Part shown: piece after piece, positions 1 to 6,456 of the stretch | Position numbering within the stretch: the first letter of the stretch is position 1 | How the letters are laid out: each line of letters starts with the position of its first letter | NCBI GenBank assembly: GCA_902373525.1 | Contig: CABKMN010000056.1 | Span: 1-14,315, forward strand | Reading direction: 5' to 3' | DNA length: 14,315 nucleotides | DNA from: an uncultured Bilophila sp. | GTDB lineage: Bacteria; Desulfobacterota; Desulfovibrionia; Desulfovibrionales; Desulfovibrionaceae | Position numbers and translations under genes: made by a program | Notes under the pieces: model-generated | Told to the model about the DNA's origin: nothing | Seen by the model: only the letters and a program-made list of their open reading frames with translations | Databases searched by the model: none

Positions 1-2
1 GT

Positions 3-59
3 CCGGGGGAGGGGAGAGAAAAGCCCTTCTTCAGAAGGGTTTTCTCTCCCCTCCCCCGG
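3..59. repeat. GA-rich long hairpin (family element 1)
   Basis: A purine-rich arm (starting CCGGGGGAGGGGAGAG) is followed by its reverse complement. The stem is about 27 bp with one bulged G at 23 and a 2-4 base tip near 31-32. It lies 11 bases beyond the stop codon of the minus-strand DUF533 gene, so it would form at the 3' end of that transcript. There is no U-tract, so a classic intrinsic terminator is not clearly indicated. It is one of several similar hairpins in the window. Confidence 0.8.
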
Positions 60-69
60 TTCTTCCGCC

Positions 70-858
70 CTACTTCTGCTCCAAACGCTCCTGATTCGCC
101 TTGAGTTCCGCGACGTCGCGGTCGAGGGCGGCCTTCTCGTCGGGCGAAATGCCGAGGGCGGAGGCGAGCCCTTCGAGATAGCTGCGCTCCATGAAATGAT
201 CGACGTCGATGATCATGCCGGACAGGCGGTACAGATCGCGGGCTTCCTCGGGGTCGGCAATCCGGGAGGCCAACGCGGCGGGGTCCAGCGGCTTGTTCAG
301 GAAACCGTCCAGAACCTGCCCCATGTCCCGACCGGGGAACAGGGACTCCACGGCGTTGCGGATGTTGGCCTGCTCCTTCTCGTCGATGTGCCCGTCGGCG
401 CGAGCCGCAAACACCATCGCCTCAAGAAGCAGCAACGCCGTCTGATCCGGCTGCACCACGGGGGGCTGCGGCGAAGCCAGCTCGGCGGGCCAACCGGACG
501 GCGCGGGTGCGGGCGGCACATCGGGAGACGCGGGCTGAGCCGCCGCGTTGTTGCCCGCCCATTTCTGATAGAATTTCCACGCCAGCGCCCCGGCCGCCGC
601 CGTGCCGCCGACCATCAGCGCGCCCTGCGCCACCTTGCGGGCGGTCTTGCCCGAAAGCAGCGTGCCGAGCAGACCGCCGAGCGCCGCCGAACCGAGCAGG
701 CCGCCGAAACCGCCTGCGGATTTGACGACGTCCCCGAGCGCGTTGCCGAGACCGCCGCCCTGCCCGGACGCGGGCTGCTGCTGACCGCCGAGCGCGCCGT
801 TGAGCTTGTCGCCGAGGCCGCCGAGACTGTTGCCTATCTGATTGAAAAGGTCCTTCAT
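70..858 (-). CDS. DUF533 family protein, TerB-like C-terminal domain
   Basis: The 262-residue product matches the DUF533 (YebE-like) pattern. Residues 1-80 are rich in Gly, Ala, Leu and Gln, including repeated GGLG segments. A hydrophobic stretch around 76-96 could span or associate with the inner membrane. A Pro/Ala linker covers about 105-135, followed by an acidic helical TerB-like domain from about 138 to the end (ALLLLEAMVFAARADGHID, with the D-G-x-I-D/E loop typical of the fold). The biochemical role of DUF533 proteins is unknown; TerB-like domains have been linked to stress and metal responses. The ATG at 858 is supported by AAGGAG about 7 bases upstream. The gene sits 97 bases downstream of the MATE gene on the same strand and has its own candidate promoter. 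A long GA-rich hairpin follows the stop codon. Confidence 0.85.
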   Translation of the reverse strand: MKDLFNQIGNSLGGLGDKLNGALGGQQQPASGQGGGLGNALGDVVKSAGGFGGLLGSAALGGLLGTLLSGKTARKVAQGALMVGGTAAAGALAWKFYQKWAGNNAAAQPASPDVPPAPAPSGWPAELASPQPPVVQPDQTALLLLEAMVFAARADGHIDEKEQANIRNAVESLFPGRDMGQVLDGFLNKPLDPAALASRIADPEEARDLYRLSGMIIDVDHFMERSYLEGLASALGISPDEKAALDRDVAELKANQERLEQK

Positions 859-912
859 GGAAAACTCCTTGGGTACGGATGGGGTGAGGGAAGCCTGCGC
901 CCTCTTGCCCCA

Positions 913-941
913 AGGATACCAGAACGGGCCGGTTCCGTCAG
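913..941 (-). promoter_or_regulatory. Candidate sigma70-type promoter for the DUF533 gene
   Basis: On the minus strand CTGACG (936-941) and TATCCT (913-918) are separated by exactly 17 bases, 4/6 matches each to the -35 and -10 consensus. It lies in the 97-base gap between the MATE stop codon and the DUF533 start. This rests on a pattern match only. Confidence 0.35.
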
Positions 942-955
942 CGGATGAGAATCCG

Positions 956-2317
956 TCAGGCGTCCTTGTGGTGAGCGTGGCGCATTTCCCGGAAAAACAC
1001 GTACAGCACGCCCATCGTCGTCAGAAACGACAGGGTGTCGGACATGGGCAGGCTGAGCCAGATGCCGTTCAGCCCCCACACCCGCGGCAGGATCAGCAGA
1101 CAGGGGATGAGGAACAGCAGCTGCCGGGTGAGCGAAAGGAAGATGGACAGCTTGGCCCTGCCGATGGACTGGAAGAAGTTGCCGATCACGATCTGGATTC
1201 CCACCAGAGGGAACACCAGCGTGCACAGGCGCATGCCTTCCACAGCGATGCCGATCAGCGACTGATCGTCCGTGAACATCCGGGAAATGATCTCGGGGAC
1301 GAACTGCCCTCCGAGGAACCCGGCGGTCGTGAACAGGCCGCCCGCGACGACGCCGTACTTCAGGGTCTGTTTGACCCGCCCGAACTGCTGCGCGCCGTAG
1401 TTGTAGCCCACGATGGGCTGCATGCCCTGAGTAAGCCCCATGACCACCATCACGAACACGATGAGCACGCGGTTGACGATGCCGAACGCGCCGATGGCCA
1501 TGTCGCCGCCGTAGGTCTTCAGGCCGGTATTGATGAGCACCACCACGAGGCACGCGCACACGTTCAGCAGGAACGGCGACATCCCTATGGAAAAAATGCT
1601 CATGACGATGTCCCGGCGCAGACGGAAGATGCCCGAACGGAAGTGGACGTTGCTGCGCGGACTGCGGAAGTGGCTCAACACCCACAGCATACCGACGAAT
1701 TGTGACAAAACCGTGGCGATGGCCGCGCCCCGGATGCCCCAGTGCAGGACGAAGATGAAAATCGGCGCGAGAACGATGTTCACGCCCACGGTCAGCACGG
1801 CGGAAAGCATGGCCTTCTGGGGGTAACCCGTGGCGCGCATGATGTGGTTCAGGCCGAACATCGTACAGGTGATCGGCAGGCCGAACAGCAGTATCTGCAT
1901 GAAGTCGTGCGCGTAGGGCAAAGTGTGCTCGCTGGCTCCGAAGGCCACGAGCACGGGATCGAGGACAAGCTGGGACAGGAAGCCGAAGCCTATTCCGTTG
2001 ATGAGCCCGAGCAGCAGCACGTTGCCGAGCACGAGCGTTGCGCCTTCGGTGTCCTGCTGACCCAGACGGATGGAGCTGATGGAGGCCCCGCCGATGCCGA
2101 CGAGCATCACGAGGGCAAAGGTCAGGTTCATGACCGGAAAGGTAATTGCCAGACCGGAAATCGCCAGAGGGCCGACGCCGTGTCCGATGAAAATACTGTC
2201 GATGATGTTGTACAGGGAAAAGACCACCATCGCGGCGATGGCGGGCATGGAATACCGGAGAAGCAGTTTCCCGATGGGTTCTGTCCTCAACAAAAGGGTG
2301 GCGCGGGTTTCGCTCAT
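956..2317 (-). CDS. MATE family efflux transporter
   Basis: The 453-residue integral membrane protein has about 12 hydrophobic segments in two similar halves, the usual MATE length and layout. Recognisable family patterns are the N-terminal SMPAIAAMVVFSLYNIID segment, with the I-D-S-I-F-I-G-H motif of MepA/DinF-like members, and MQPIVGYNYGAQQFGRV in the second half. Such proteins export cationic drugs or metabolites in exchange for Na+ or H+; the substrate cannot be read from sequence. The ATG at 2317 was chosen because it opens the family N-terminus and has AAGGCAGG upstream. An in-frame extension to 2458 crosses a terminator-like hairpin and looks non-coding. The 305-base leader after yfcE contains that hairpin 42 bases before the start codon, suggesting either a separate transcription unit or attenuation. 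Family assignment is firm, subfamily less so. Confidence 0.93.
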   Translation of the reverse strand: MSETRATLLLRTEPIGKLLLRYSMPAIAAMVVFSLYNIIDSIFIGHGVGPLAISGLAITFPVMNLTFALVMLVGIGGASISSIRLGQQDTEGATLVLGNVLLLGLINGIGFGFLSQLVLDPVLVAFGASEHTLPYAHDFMQILLFGLPITCTMFGLNHIMRATGYPQKAMLSAVLTVGVNIVLAPIFIFVLHWGIRGAAIATVLSQFVGMLWVLSHFRSPRSNVHFRSGIFRLRRDIVMSIFSIGMSPFLLNVCACLVVVLINTGLKTYGGDMAIGAFGIVNRVLIVFVMVVMGLTQGMQPIVGYNYGAQQFGRVKQTLKYGVVAGGLFTTAGFLGGQFVPEIISRMFTDDQSLIGIAVEGMRLCTLVFPLVGIQIVIGNFFQSIGRAKLSIFLSLTRQLLFLIPCLLILPRVWGLNGIWLSLPMSDTLSFLTTMGVLYVFFREMRHAHHKDA

Positions 2318-2334
2318 GTGGACCTGCCTTGTCT

Positions 2335-2387
2335 GAAACGAAAAAACGAATAAAACGACCCTTCCGTTTCCCGAAGAAAACGGAGGG
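2335..2387 (-). terminator. Terminator-like hairpin in the leader of the MATE gene
   Basis: On the minus strand, a stem of CCGTTT/AAACGG (2378-2383 with 2364-2369), extended by four more pairs around a one-base bulge, is followed by a T-rich tail (TCGTTTTATTCGTTTTTTCG). It has the form of an intrinsic terminator and stands just upstream of the MATE ATG, so it could end read-through from yfcE or act as an attenuator. The opposite strand lacks a U-tract. Confidence 0.6.
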
Positions 2388-2582
2388 AAAAGAAAAAAAC
2401 GCGGAGGGGGGATTGAGGGTTGCCCTGAACAGGGACGACAGCGGTATCTTTGAAGCATCCTTTCCGCAAAAGCAAGCGGAAAGATCGTCCCGGGATCACC
2501 GGGAAAAGCGCGCGGAGAGAACCGTCGACGCGGAGCTCCCGCAAGGACGGGAGGTTGCGGCGGGAGGGCATGGTGGCGGCGG

Positions 2583-2610
2583 AAAAACGTACGCCGAGGG
2601 CGGAACGCCC
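2583..2610 (-). terminator. yfcE: Candidate terminator of yfcE
   Basis: On the minus strand, GGGCG (2606-2610) pairs with CGCCC (2598-2602) around a three-base loop, in a wider GC-rich context. TCGGCGTACG and then TTTTT (2583-2587) follow. The gap between stem and T-tract is longer than ideal, so this is a moderate candidate. It begins 12 bases after the yfcE stop codon. Confidence 0.4.
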
Positions 2611-2622
2611 CGCCGCCGGGGA

Positions 2623-3174
2623 TCAGGCGTTCCGGGGCCGGTGCTCAAGGATGAGCCGCCCGTCCAGCGCGAAGACGCGGAACGTCCCGTCCTCGAACAC
2701 GCCGTAGGAAGCCGGGAATCCGCCCTTGGGCAGCGTGGGGCTGCCGGGATTCCAGAAGTGGACGCCGTCGATGGTCTCGCCGCGCGGGATATGCGTATGC
2801 CCGCTCAGAACCACATCGCCGGGACGCACGCCGGGAATCGGAGGGCAGCCGGGAAGATGGTGCCCGTGCTGAGCCACGATCCGCAGCCCGTCCGCCGCGA
2901 TCACCGCGCTGTCCTCCACCGTGAAGGGCAGCAGCATGAGGTCCACCTCGGCGTCGCAATTGCCGCGTACGGCCACGATGGGCGTTTCGATGCCCGTCAT
3001 GGCGCTGACCACGCTCGGCGGGCCGTAGCTGGAGGGCAGAGGGTTGCGGGGGCCATGATACAAATAGTCGCCCAGCATGACGAGCATGTCGGGGGACAGT
3101 TCCTCGCAGCGCCGCCGCAGAAAGGCGGCGGATTCCGGGGAACCGTGCAGATCGGAAGCGATAAGCAGACGCAT
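2623..3174 (-). CDS. yfcE: YfcE-type phosphodiesterase (metallophosphoesterase)
   Basis: The 183-residue protein is close in length and motif order to E. coli YfcE (184 aa). Metal-binding residues of the calcineurin-like phosphoesterase fold are all present: SDLHG (D8, H10), LGD (D36), GNCD (N72), QHGH (H103) and GHTH (125-128). YfcE-specific surroundings such as YHGPRNPLP (39-47), NPGSPTLPKGG and PASYG are also conserved. The E. coli enzyme is a Mn-dependent phosphodiesterase active on model substrates and of unclear physiological role; it is probably cytosolic. The start at 3174 gives the family N-terminus (MRLLIASDLHG) with GGAG upstream. A weak candidate promoter lies at 3207-3235. The downstream MATE gene is on the same strand but 305 bases away, so co-transcription is doubtful. 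Confidence 0.93.
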   Translation of the reverse strand: MRLLIASDLHGSPESAAFLRRRCEELSPDMLVMLGDYLYHGPRNPLPSSYGPPSVVSAMTGIETPIVAVRGNCDAEVDLMLLPFTVEDSAVIAADGLRIVAQHGHHLPGCPPIPGVRPGDVVLSGHTHIPRGETIDGVHFWNPGSPTLPKGGFPASYGVFEDGTFRVFALDGRLILEHRPRNA

Positions 3175-3206
3175 AGGAATGTCTTCTCCAGAAAAAAGAT
3201 GGCGCT

Positions 3207-3235
3207 ATCCTAGCCTGTTCCGTCCGCGCGCGCAA
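3207..3235 (-). promoter_or_regulatory. Weak candidate promoter for yfcE
   Basis: On the minus strand TTGCGC (3230-3235) and TAGGAT (3207-3212) are separated by 17 bases and placed about 33 bases before the yfcE start. The match to consensus is partial (TTG retained in the -35, 4/6 in the -10). Confidence 0.3.
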
Positions 3236-3600
3236 ATCCTTAGAACCGCCCGGAACGGCGGATATCCGGGCCGGAAGAGTCCGCACGCGAGGAAGAACAA
3301 AGGGGACAAGGAGGCGTTTTCGGGCGGCAAGCCCTGTCCGGGACGCTGGAAAGGTTCATGGAGAGCAAGAGAGAGGACGGCGGGGGAAGCCATTGGGAAG
3401 GACTGGGAGAGCCCCCCATGAGCGTATCCCGTAACAGCGCGGACAGGGCTTGCGGGGGAACGCGTGTTGGGAGGGAGAGAAAAAGCCTCCGCTTTGGCCT
3501 CCGAAAATCGGGCCGCTGTTCCGCGTACGGGCAATCCGTCCGGGGCGGCGGTCGCTCGCCGGTTCACGCGTGTAAAGAAAGCCCGATGTCCTTGGCCGTG

Positions 3601-3686
3601 TTCCCCTGCCTCGCGCACGGGAAAAGGTAATGCGAGCCTGATTCGCGGAAAAGACGAAAGGTTCCCCTCTCGCGCACGGGAAAAGG
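3601..3686. repeat. Pair of direct repeats, about 60-base spacing
   Basis: TTCCCCT followed by CTCGCGCACGGGAAAAGG occurs at 3601-3627 (with two extra bases, GC, between the blocks) and at 3662-3686. The 18-base block is identical in both copies. Only two copies are present and the intervening DNA is unrelated, so it is not a CRISPR array. Confidence 0.8.
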
Positions 3687-3747
3687 CCCGTTCAGACCGC
3701 CATCCCGCCGCAACCGGCCTGCGAAACCGCATGTCCGGGCCGCCGCA

Positions 3748-3776
3748 TTGACGATCCGGGATACGGGCGTTAGGTT
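3748..3776 (+). promoter_or_regulatory. Candidate sigma70-type promoter for the EamA exporter
   Basis: TTGACG (3748-3753, 5/6 to consensus) and TAGGTT (3771-3776) are separated by 17 bases, leaving a leader of about 44 bases before the ATG at 3827. A small inverted repeat CGGCT-N5-AGCCG (3794-3808) lies in that leader and could be an operator. Confidence 0.4.
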
Positions 3777-3826
3777 CTTTCGCCCTCAAAAACCGGCTTG
3801 CCGAGCCGTCAACAACCGAGTCCGCC

Positions 3827-4759
3827 ATGCAGCCTTCCCGCACCGTCATGGGATACCTTTTCGCCCTGCTCGCCACCGTGGTCTGGAGCGGGAACTTCGT
3901 CGTGGCCCGCGGTTTTGCGGACACGCTTTCCCCCGTGGAAATAGCCTTCTGGCGCTGGACCATCGCCTTCGTCGCCATCCTGCCCTTCTCCGCCCGCAGC
4001 CTCCTGCGCTCGCTGCACCTCGCCCGGGGGCACTGGGGCGCGATCATCCTGATGGCCCTGTTCGGCGTCTCAGCCTTCAACACCTTCATCTATCAGGCGG
4101 GGCACACGACCGACGCGACCAACATGTCGCTGCTCGCCACGACGTCGCCCATGGTCATGGCCGTCATCGCGCGCGTCTTCCTCCACGAACGGCTTTCGCG
4201 GTTCCAGCTCGTCGGCCTGTGCGGGGCCTTCCTCGGCGTCGTCGTGCTCGTCTCGCACGGCAGCCTTAAGGCCCTGCTCGGGCTCCGTTTCGCGGAAGGC
4301 GACCTCTGGATGATGACGTCCGTATGCCTGTTCGCCGTGTACAGCCTCATGCTCCGCTACAGGCCCAAAGAGTTCCCGCAGGCCGCCTTCCTCACGCTGG
4401 TCATCGGCATCGGCGTACTCGGCCTGCTCCCCCCGATGCTCTGGCAAACCGCGGTCCATAGTGCGGGCCCCATGAACTGGGGTATCCTGAGCGCCCTCGT
4501 CTATATCGGCGTCGGCGCATCCGTCGTTTCCTTCCTGTCATGGAATCTCTCGGTGGAACGCATCGGCATGGTCCGGGCGGGCATCATCTACAACAGCATC
4601 CCCCTGTTCGCGAGCCTTGAAGCCGCCCTCGTGCTCGGCGAATCCATGACGGTCCCCCAGACAATCGGAGGCGTGCTCGTCATCGGCGGCATCTGCTACG
4701 CGTCGTTCGGAGATTACTACGCCGCAAGACCCCGCAGCAAAAAACGAGATACGCTCTGA
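3827..4759 (+). CDS. DMT superfamily transporter, EamA family
   Basis: The 310-residue protein has two tandem EamA domains (about residues 8-143 and 155-292), giving roughly ten transmembrane helices. Family patterns are visible: VWSGNFVVARGF in helix 1, E-I-A-F-W-R-W at the end of helix 2, and near the C-terminus the PLFASLEAALVLGESMTVPQTIGGVLVIGG segment, typical of the last two helices. These carriers export amino acids, nucleobases or other small metabolites; the substrate is not predictable here. The ATG at 3827 has no clear Shine-Dalgarno sequence; an in-frame ATG at 3848 would also start just before helix 1, so the exact start is uncertain by seven residues. The tail is basic (SKKRDTL). 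It is transcribed towards the convergent tRNA-Leu gene, whose terminator hairpin starts 23 bases after the stop codon. Confidence 0.92.
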   Translation: MQPSRTVMGYLFALLATVVWSGNFVVARGFADTLSPVEIAFWRWTIAFVAILPFSARSLLRSLHLARGHWGAIILMALFGVSAFNTFIYQAGHTTDATNMSLLATTSPMVMAVIARVFLHERLSRFQLVGLCGAFLGVVVLVSHGSLKALLGLRFAEGDLWMMTSVCLFAVYSLMLRYRPKEFPQAAFLTLVIGIGVLGLLPPMLWQTAVHSAGPMNWGILSALVYIGVGASVVSFLSWNLSVERIGMVRAGIIYNSIPLFASLEAALVLGESMTVPQTIGGVLVIGGICYASFGDYYAARPRSKKRDTL

Positions 4760-4775
4760 GCCGGTAACCAGGCAC

Positions 4776-4808
4776 GAAAAAAGGCGGCTACGTTTTCCGT
4801 AACCGCCT
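4776..4808 (-). terminator. Intrinsic terminator of tRNA-Leu
   Basis: On the minus strand, AGGCGG (4803-4808) pairs with CCGCCT (4782-4787). The stem is extended by TACG/CGTA pairs past one mismatch, with a five-base loop, and a run of six T follows (complement of 4777-4782). The hairpin begins about 11 bases after the tRNA CCA end. It is probably also able to stop the convergent exporter transcript, although the plus side lacks a clear U-tract. Confidence 0.8.
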
Positions 4809-4818
4809 CATTCCATTC

Positions 4819-4905
4819 TGGTACCGGGAGCGAGACTTGAACTCGCAAGGTGTTGCCACCGGCGGATTTTGAGTCCGCTGCGTCTACCAATTCCACCATC
4901 CCGGC
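4819..4905 (-). tRNA. tRNA-Leu (anticodon CAA)
   Basis: The 87-base class II tRNA ends in an encoded CCA (4819-4821). The acceptor stem GCCGGGA pairs with TCCCGGT, with a G-U pair at position 1-72. The D-arm contains GGTAGACGC. The anticodon stem GCGGA/TCCGC encloses loop CTCAAAA, giving anticodon CAA, which reads UUG. A long variable arm follows, and the T-arm is GCGAG-TTCAAGT-CTCGC. The gene has a candidate promoter directly upstream and an intrinsic terminator directly downstream, so it is probably a single-gene transcription unit. Confidence 0.97.
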
Positions 4906-4918
4906 GTGTTGAGTCCGT

Positions 4919-4947
4919 CTTATGCCACAAGCTGTTTTCGGGGTCAA
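4919..4947 (-). promoter_or_regulatory. Sigma70-type promoter of tRNA-Leu
   Basis: On the minus strand TTGACC (4942-4947) and CATAAG (4919-4924) are separated by 17 bases. The predicted transcription start is near 4912, only a few bases ahead of the mature tRNA 5' end at 4905. Spacing and position make this one of the better promoter candidates in the window. Confidence 0.6.
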
Positions 4948-5073
4948 GCGGGGAATACCCTTCCGCACGGGCGGATCGCCTCGCCGCCTACAGCGCTCTT
5001 GCGCGGCGTTGCATTCTCTGACACAACAAACGCGTTTCCCGTCACCTCTTTTCAACAAGCGTGAGGCAATCCC

Positions 5074-5661
5074 ATGTTCCAGTCACTGGGCGCAAAGCCG
5101 TTTATTCTTCCGACTCCGCTGTTTCTCGTGGGCACATACGACCATACGGGCCGTCCCAACATCATGACCGCCGCGTGGGGGGGCATCTGCGCTTCCCAGC
5201 CCCCGAGCATCGCCGTTTCCATCCGCAAAAGCCGCTGGACCTACGACGCCATCCTTGAGCGCAAGTCCTTCACCATCAATATCCCCTCGCGCAAGCTCGC
5301 GGCCCAGTCCGATTTCGCGGGCATGCATTCCGGGCGCGACAGCGACAAGTTCACCGCCCTGAATCTGACCCCCATTCCCGCCGAGCATGTGGACGCCCCC
5401 GGCATCGCCGAGTGCCCCCTTATCGTTGAGCTGACGCTGTCCCAAACGGTCGATCTCGGTTCGCACACCCAGTTCATCGGCGAAATCATGGACGTGAAGG
5501 TCGACTCCGCCTGCCTGCGCGAAGACGGTCTCCCCGATCCCGCCCTCATCGATCCCCTCCTCTTCGCCCCCGTGGTGCAGGAGTACTGGGGCATCGGCAC
5601 CTTTGAAGCCCGCGCCTTCTCCGCCGGCCACGCTCTGACGCATTCCGCCGTGTTGGGGTAA
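5074..5661 (+). CDS. Flavin reductase-like / flavoredoxin-type FMN-binding protein
   Basis: The 195-residue product has the flavin-reductase-like split-barrel domain along almost its full length. Typical patterns are ILPTPLFLVGTYD at the N-terminus, RPNIMTAAWGGICASQPP (FMN-binding strand-loop), SIRKSRWTYDAI and FTINIPS. This matches the flavoredoxin family found in Desulfovibrio and other anaerobes, in which the protein binds FMN and passes electrons in sulfite or thiosulfate reduction or acts as a ferric/flavin reductase. The precise role here is inferred only from family. The protein is cytosolic, with no signal peptide. The ATG at 5074 has GAGG nine bases upstream. The gene stands alone: the divergent tRNA-Leu lies upstream, and a GA-rich hairpin followed by a U-tract terminator lies downstream. 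Confidence 0.88.
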   Translation: MFQSLGAKPFILPTPLFLVGTYDHTGRPNIMTAAWGGICASQPPSIAVSIRKSRWTYDAILERKSFTINIPSRKLAAQSDFAGMHSGRDSDKFTALNLTPIPAEHVDAPGIAECPLIVELTLSQTVDLGSHTQFIGEIMDVKVDSACLREDGLPDPALIDPLLFAPVVQEYWGIGTFEARAFSAGHALTHSAVLG

Positions 5662-5669
5662 AAAATGGA

Positions 5670-5705
5670 GGAAGGGGAGAAGAAAACGTTTTCCTCTCCC
5701 CTTCC
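5670..5705. repeat. GA-rich long hairpin (family element 2)
   Basis: An 18-bp stem (GGAAGGGGAGA...GAAAAC against GTTTTC...TCTCCCCTTCC) with one A/C mismatch is centred on AAAACGTTTT. It starts eight bases after the flavin-reductase-like stop codon. The outer arm GGGGAGA is shared with the other hairpins in the window. More C/T-rich DNA follows, but no plain U-tract. Confidence 0.8.
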
Positions 5706-5750
5706 CTTCTCCTTTCAACGGCTTCCGCCCTTATCGAATCTCTCTTAAAG

Positions 5751-5789
5751 ACCGCCCGAGTGAGCGACCGAGGGGGCGGTGCCGTTTTT
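5751..5789 (+). terminator. Intrinsic terminator downstream of the flavin-reductase-like gene
   Basis: ACCGCCC (5751-5757) pairs with GGGCGGT (5774-5780), followed by GCCG and TTTTT (5785-5789). It lies 90 bases after the stop codon, beyond the GA-rich hairpin. Confidence 0.7.
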
Positions 5790-5916
5790 CGTATTCAAAA
5801 AAGGTGAGCGCGGAGAAGAACTTTTTCCACCCTCAACGGCTTTCACCGCGTTTATCTTTTTGCTCAACTCCATGCCGTAGAAACGAACAAGGAGTACCGC
5901 CTTTTCCTTTCGTGCC

Positions 5917-5961
5917 CCACCGAAACCCGGAGTATGCGCATCCGGGGCCTCGGTGGTTTTT
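5917..5961 (+). terminator. Second plus-strand terminator, possible end of a small RNA
   Basis: CCACCGA (5917-5923) pairs with TCGGTGG (5950-5956), with an inner CCCGG/CCGGG helix and TTTTT at 5957-5961. The U-tract is on the plus side, although the nearest gene (VOC, stop at 5979) is on minus. It therefore either backs up the terminator at 5751-5789 or ends an unannotated plus-strand RNA. Confidence 0.6.
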
Positions 5962-5978
5962 CATACAGGGAACTGTTG

Positions 5979-6332
5979 TTACCGATGTGTAAACTCGACG
6001 TATTCCACAATCGCGCCGTCAGGGTGGCGCACGGTCATATTCATGCCGGTCGGCACGTTGGCGACGTCACGGATGAGAGTTGCGCCGCGTTCCAGCAACC
6101 GCTCCCGGAAGGCCATGACGGAATCCACCAGAAAGGTGGCCTGCGTTTCCCGGAAGGGACGCAAGGCGTCTTCAGGTCCGGCGAGCAGCAGTATGGAGCC
6201 CACCTGAGCAAGTTCCAGTCCCGCATGCCGGAACCGCAAACCGCACGGCGTCCGCAGCAGTTCTTCGTAGAACGTGATCGCCGCATCCAAGTCCTCCACA
6301 TGACACCGGCTCAAAACCTGCCGTACTTCCAT
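5979..6332 (-). CDS. VOC (glyoxalase/bleomycin resistance-like) family protein
   Basis: The 117-residue single-domain protein has the glyoxalase/VOC pattern. A first beta-alpha unit carries H11 (CHVEDLDAAITFYEELL), a central strand carries ALRPF, and a C-terminal module reads HPDGAIVEYVEF (103-114). The final glutamates (E110, E113) lie where VOC proteins place a metal ligand. Two such modules make one active site, so it is probably a cytosolic homodimer or two-module monomer; the substrate is unknown. The ATG at 6332 is preceded by AAGGAAGG at suitable spacing. An in-frame extension to 6695 lies antisense to nothing recognisable and overlaps rimM, so it was discarded. The gene follows rimM by 125 bases on the same strand, with an intrinsic terminator between them, so it is probably expressed separately or by read-through. 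Confidence 0.85.
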   Translation of the reverse strand: MEVRQVLSRCHVEDLDAAITFYEELLRTPCGLRFRHAGLELAQVGSILLLAGPEDALRPFRETQATFLVDSVMAFRERLLERGATLIRDVANVPTGMNMTVRHPDGAIVEYVEFTHR

Positions 6333-6372
6333 TACGTTTCCTTCCTTGAAACCGGGATGTGCCGGCCCGGCA

Positions 6373-6400
6373 AAATGAAAAAGGCCGCAAAACGGCCTTT
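6373..6400 (-). terminator. Intrinsic terminator after rimM
   Basis: On the minus strand AAAGGCCG pairs with CGGCCTTT (6393-6400 and 6380-6387) around a five-base TTTTG loop, followed by a T-rich tail (TTCATTTT). It lies 56 bases beyond the rimM stop codon and marks the end of the ffh-rpsP-khpA-rimM cluster. Confidence 0.8.
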
Positions 6401-6456
6401 CGTGATACGGACAATCGCGGGAAACATCCCAACGCCTCGGCAACCCCGTGGAACCG

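Larger units (their letters stand above)
2318..2622 (-). other. 305-base leader between yfcE and the MATE gene
   Basis: No credible gene is seen here. The stretch holds, in minus-strand order, a candidate yfcE terminator (2583-2610), a CTCCCG/CGGGAG hairpin (2536-2553), a CTTTCCGC/GCGGAAAG hairpin (2460-2483) without a T-tract, and the strong terminator-like hairpin at 2335-2387. No known riboswitch consensus was recognised by eye. Confidence 0.5.
3175..3826. other. 652-base stretch with no recognised gene
   Basis: This lies between divergent yfcE (-) and the EamA exporter (+). Open frames occur on both strands but none has a family signature, a convincing ribosome site or protein-like composition; they are rich in Arg, Ser and Pro, as expected of chance frames in GC-rich DNA. 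It contains an imperfect direct repeat (3601-3627 and 3662-3686) and a candidate promoter for the exporter near its right end. No SRP RNA, tmRNA, RNase P or 6S signature was seen by eye. It could hold an unrecognised RNA or the eroded remains of a gene. Confidence 0.5.
5662..5978. other. 317-base convergent intergenic stretch with three hairpins
   Basis: The stretch separates the flavin-reductase-like gene (+) from the VOC gene (-). It holds the GA-rich hairpin 5670-5705, a terminator at 5751-5789 and a second U-tract hairpin at 5917-5961. A short open frame at 5804-5992 lacks a ribosome site and family features. The 130 bases between the two plus-strand terminators have no assigned role. Confidence 0.5.

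Noticed and set aside
842..1705. 287-codon open frame on plus opposite the MATE gene
   Set aside because: His/Gln/Glu-rich shadow of a membrane protein; the MATE gene on minus explains the region.
2460..2483. Hairpin CTTTCCGC/GCGGAAAG as a terminator
   Set aside because: No T-tract on either strand after the stem.
3601..3686. Possible CRISPR-like repeat
   Set aside because: Only two copies, no regular spacing series and no cas genes.
3205..4089. Minus-strand frame of 294 codons across the gene-less stretch
   Set aside because: Overlaps the start of the EamA gene, Arg/Ala/Pro-rich, no recognisable domain or ribosome site.
5804..5992. Short open frame (62 codons) on plus
   Set aside because: No ribosome site, no family features, and it runs through a U-tract hairpin.
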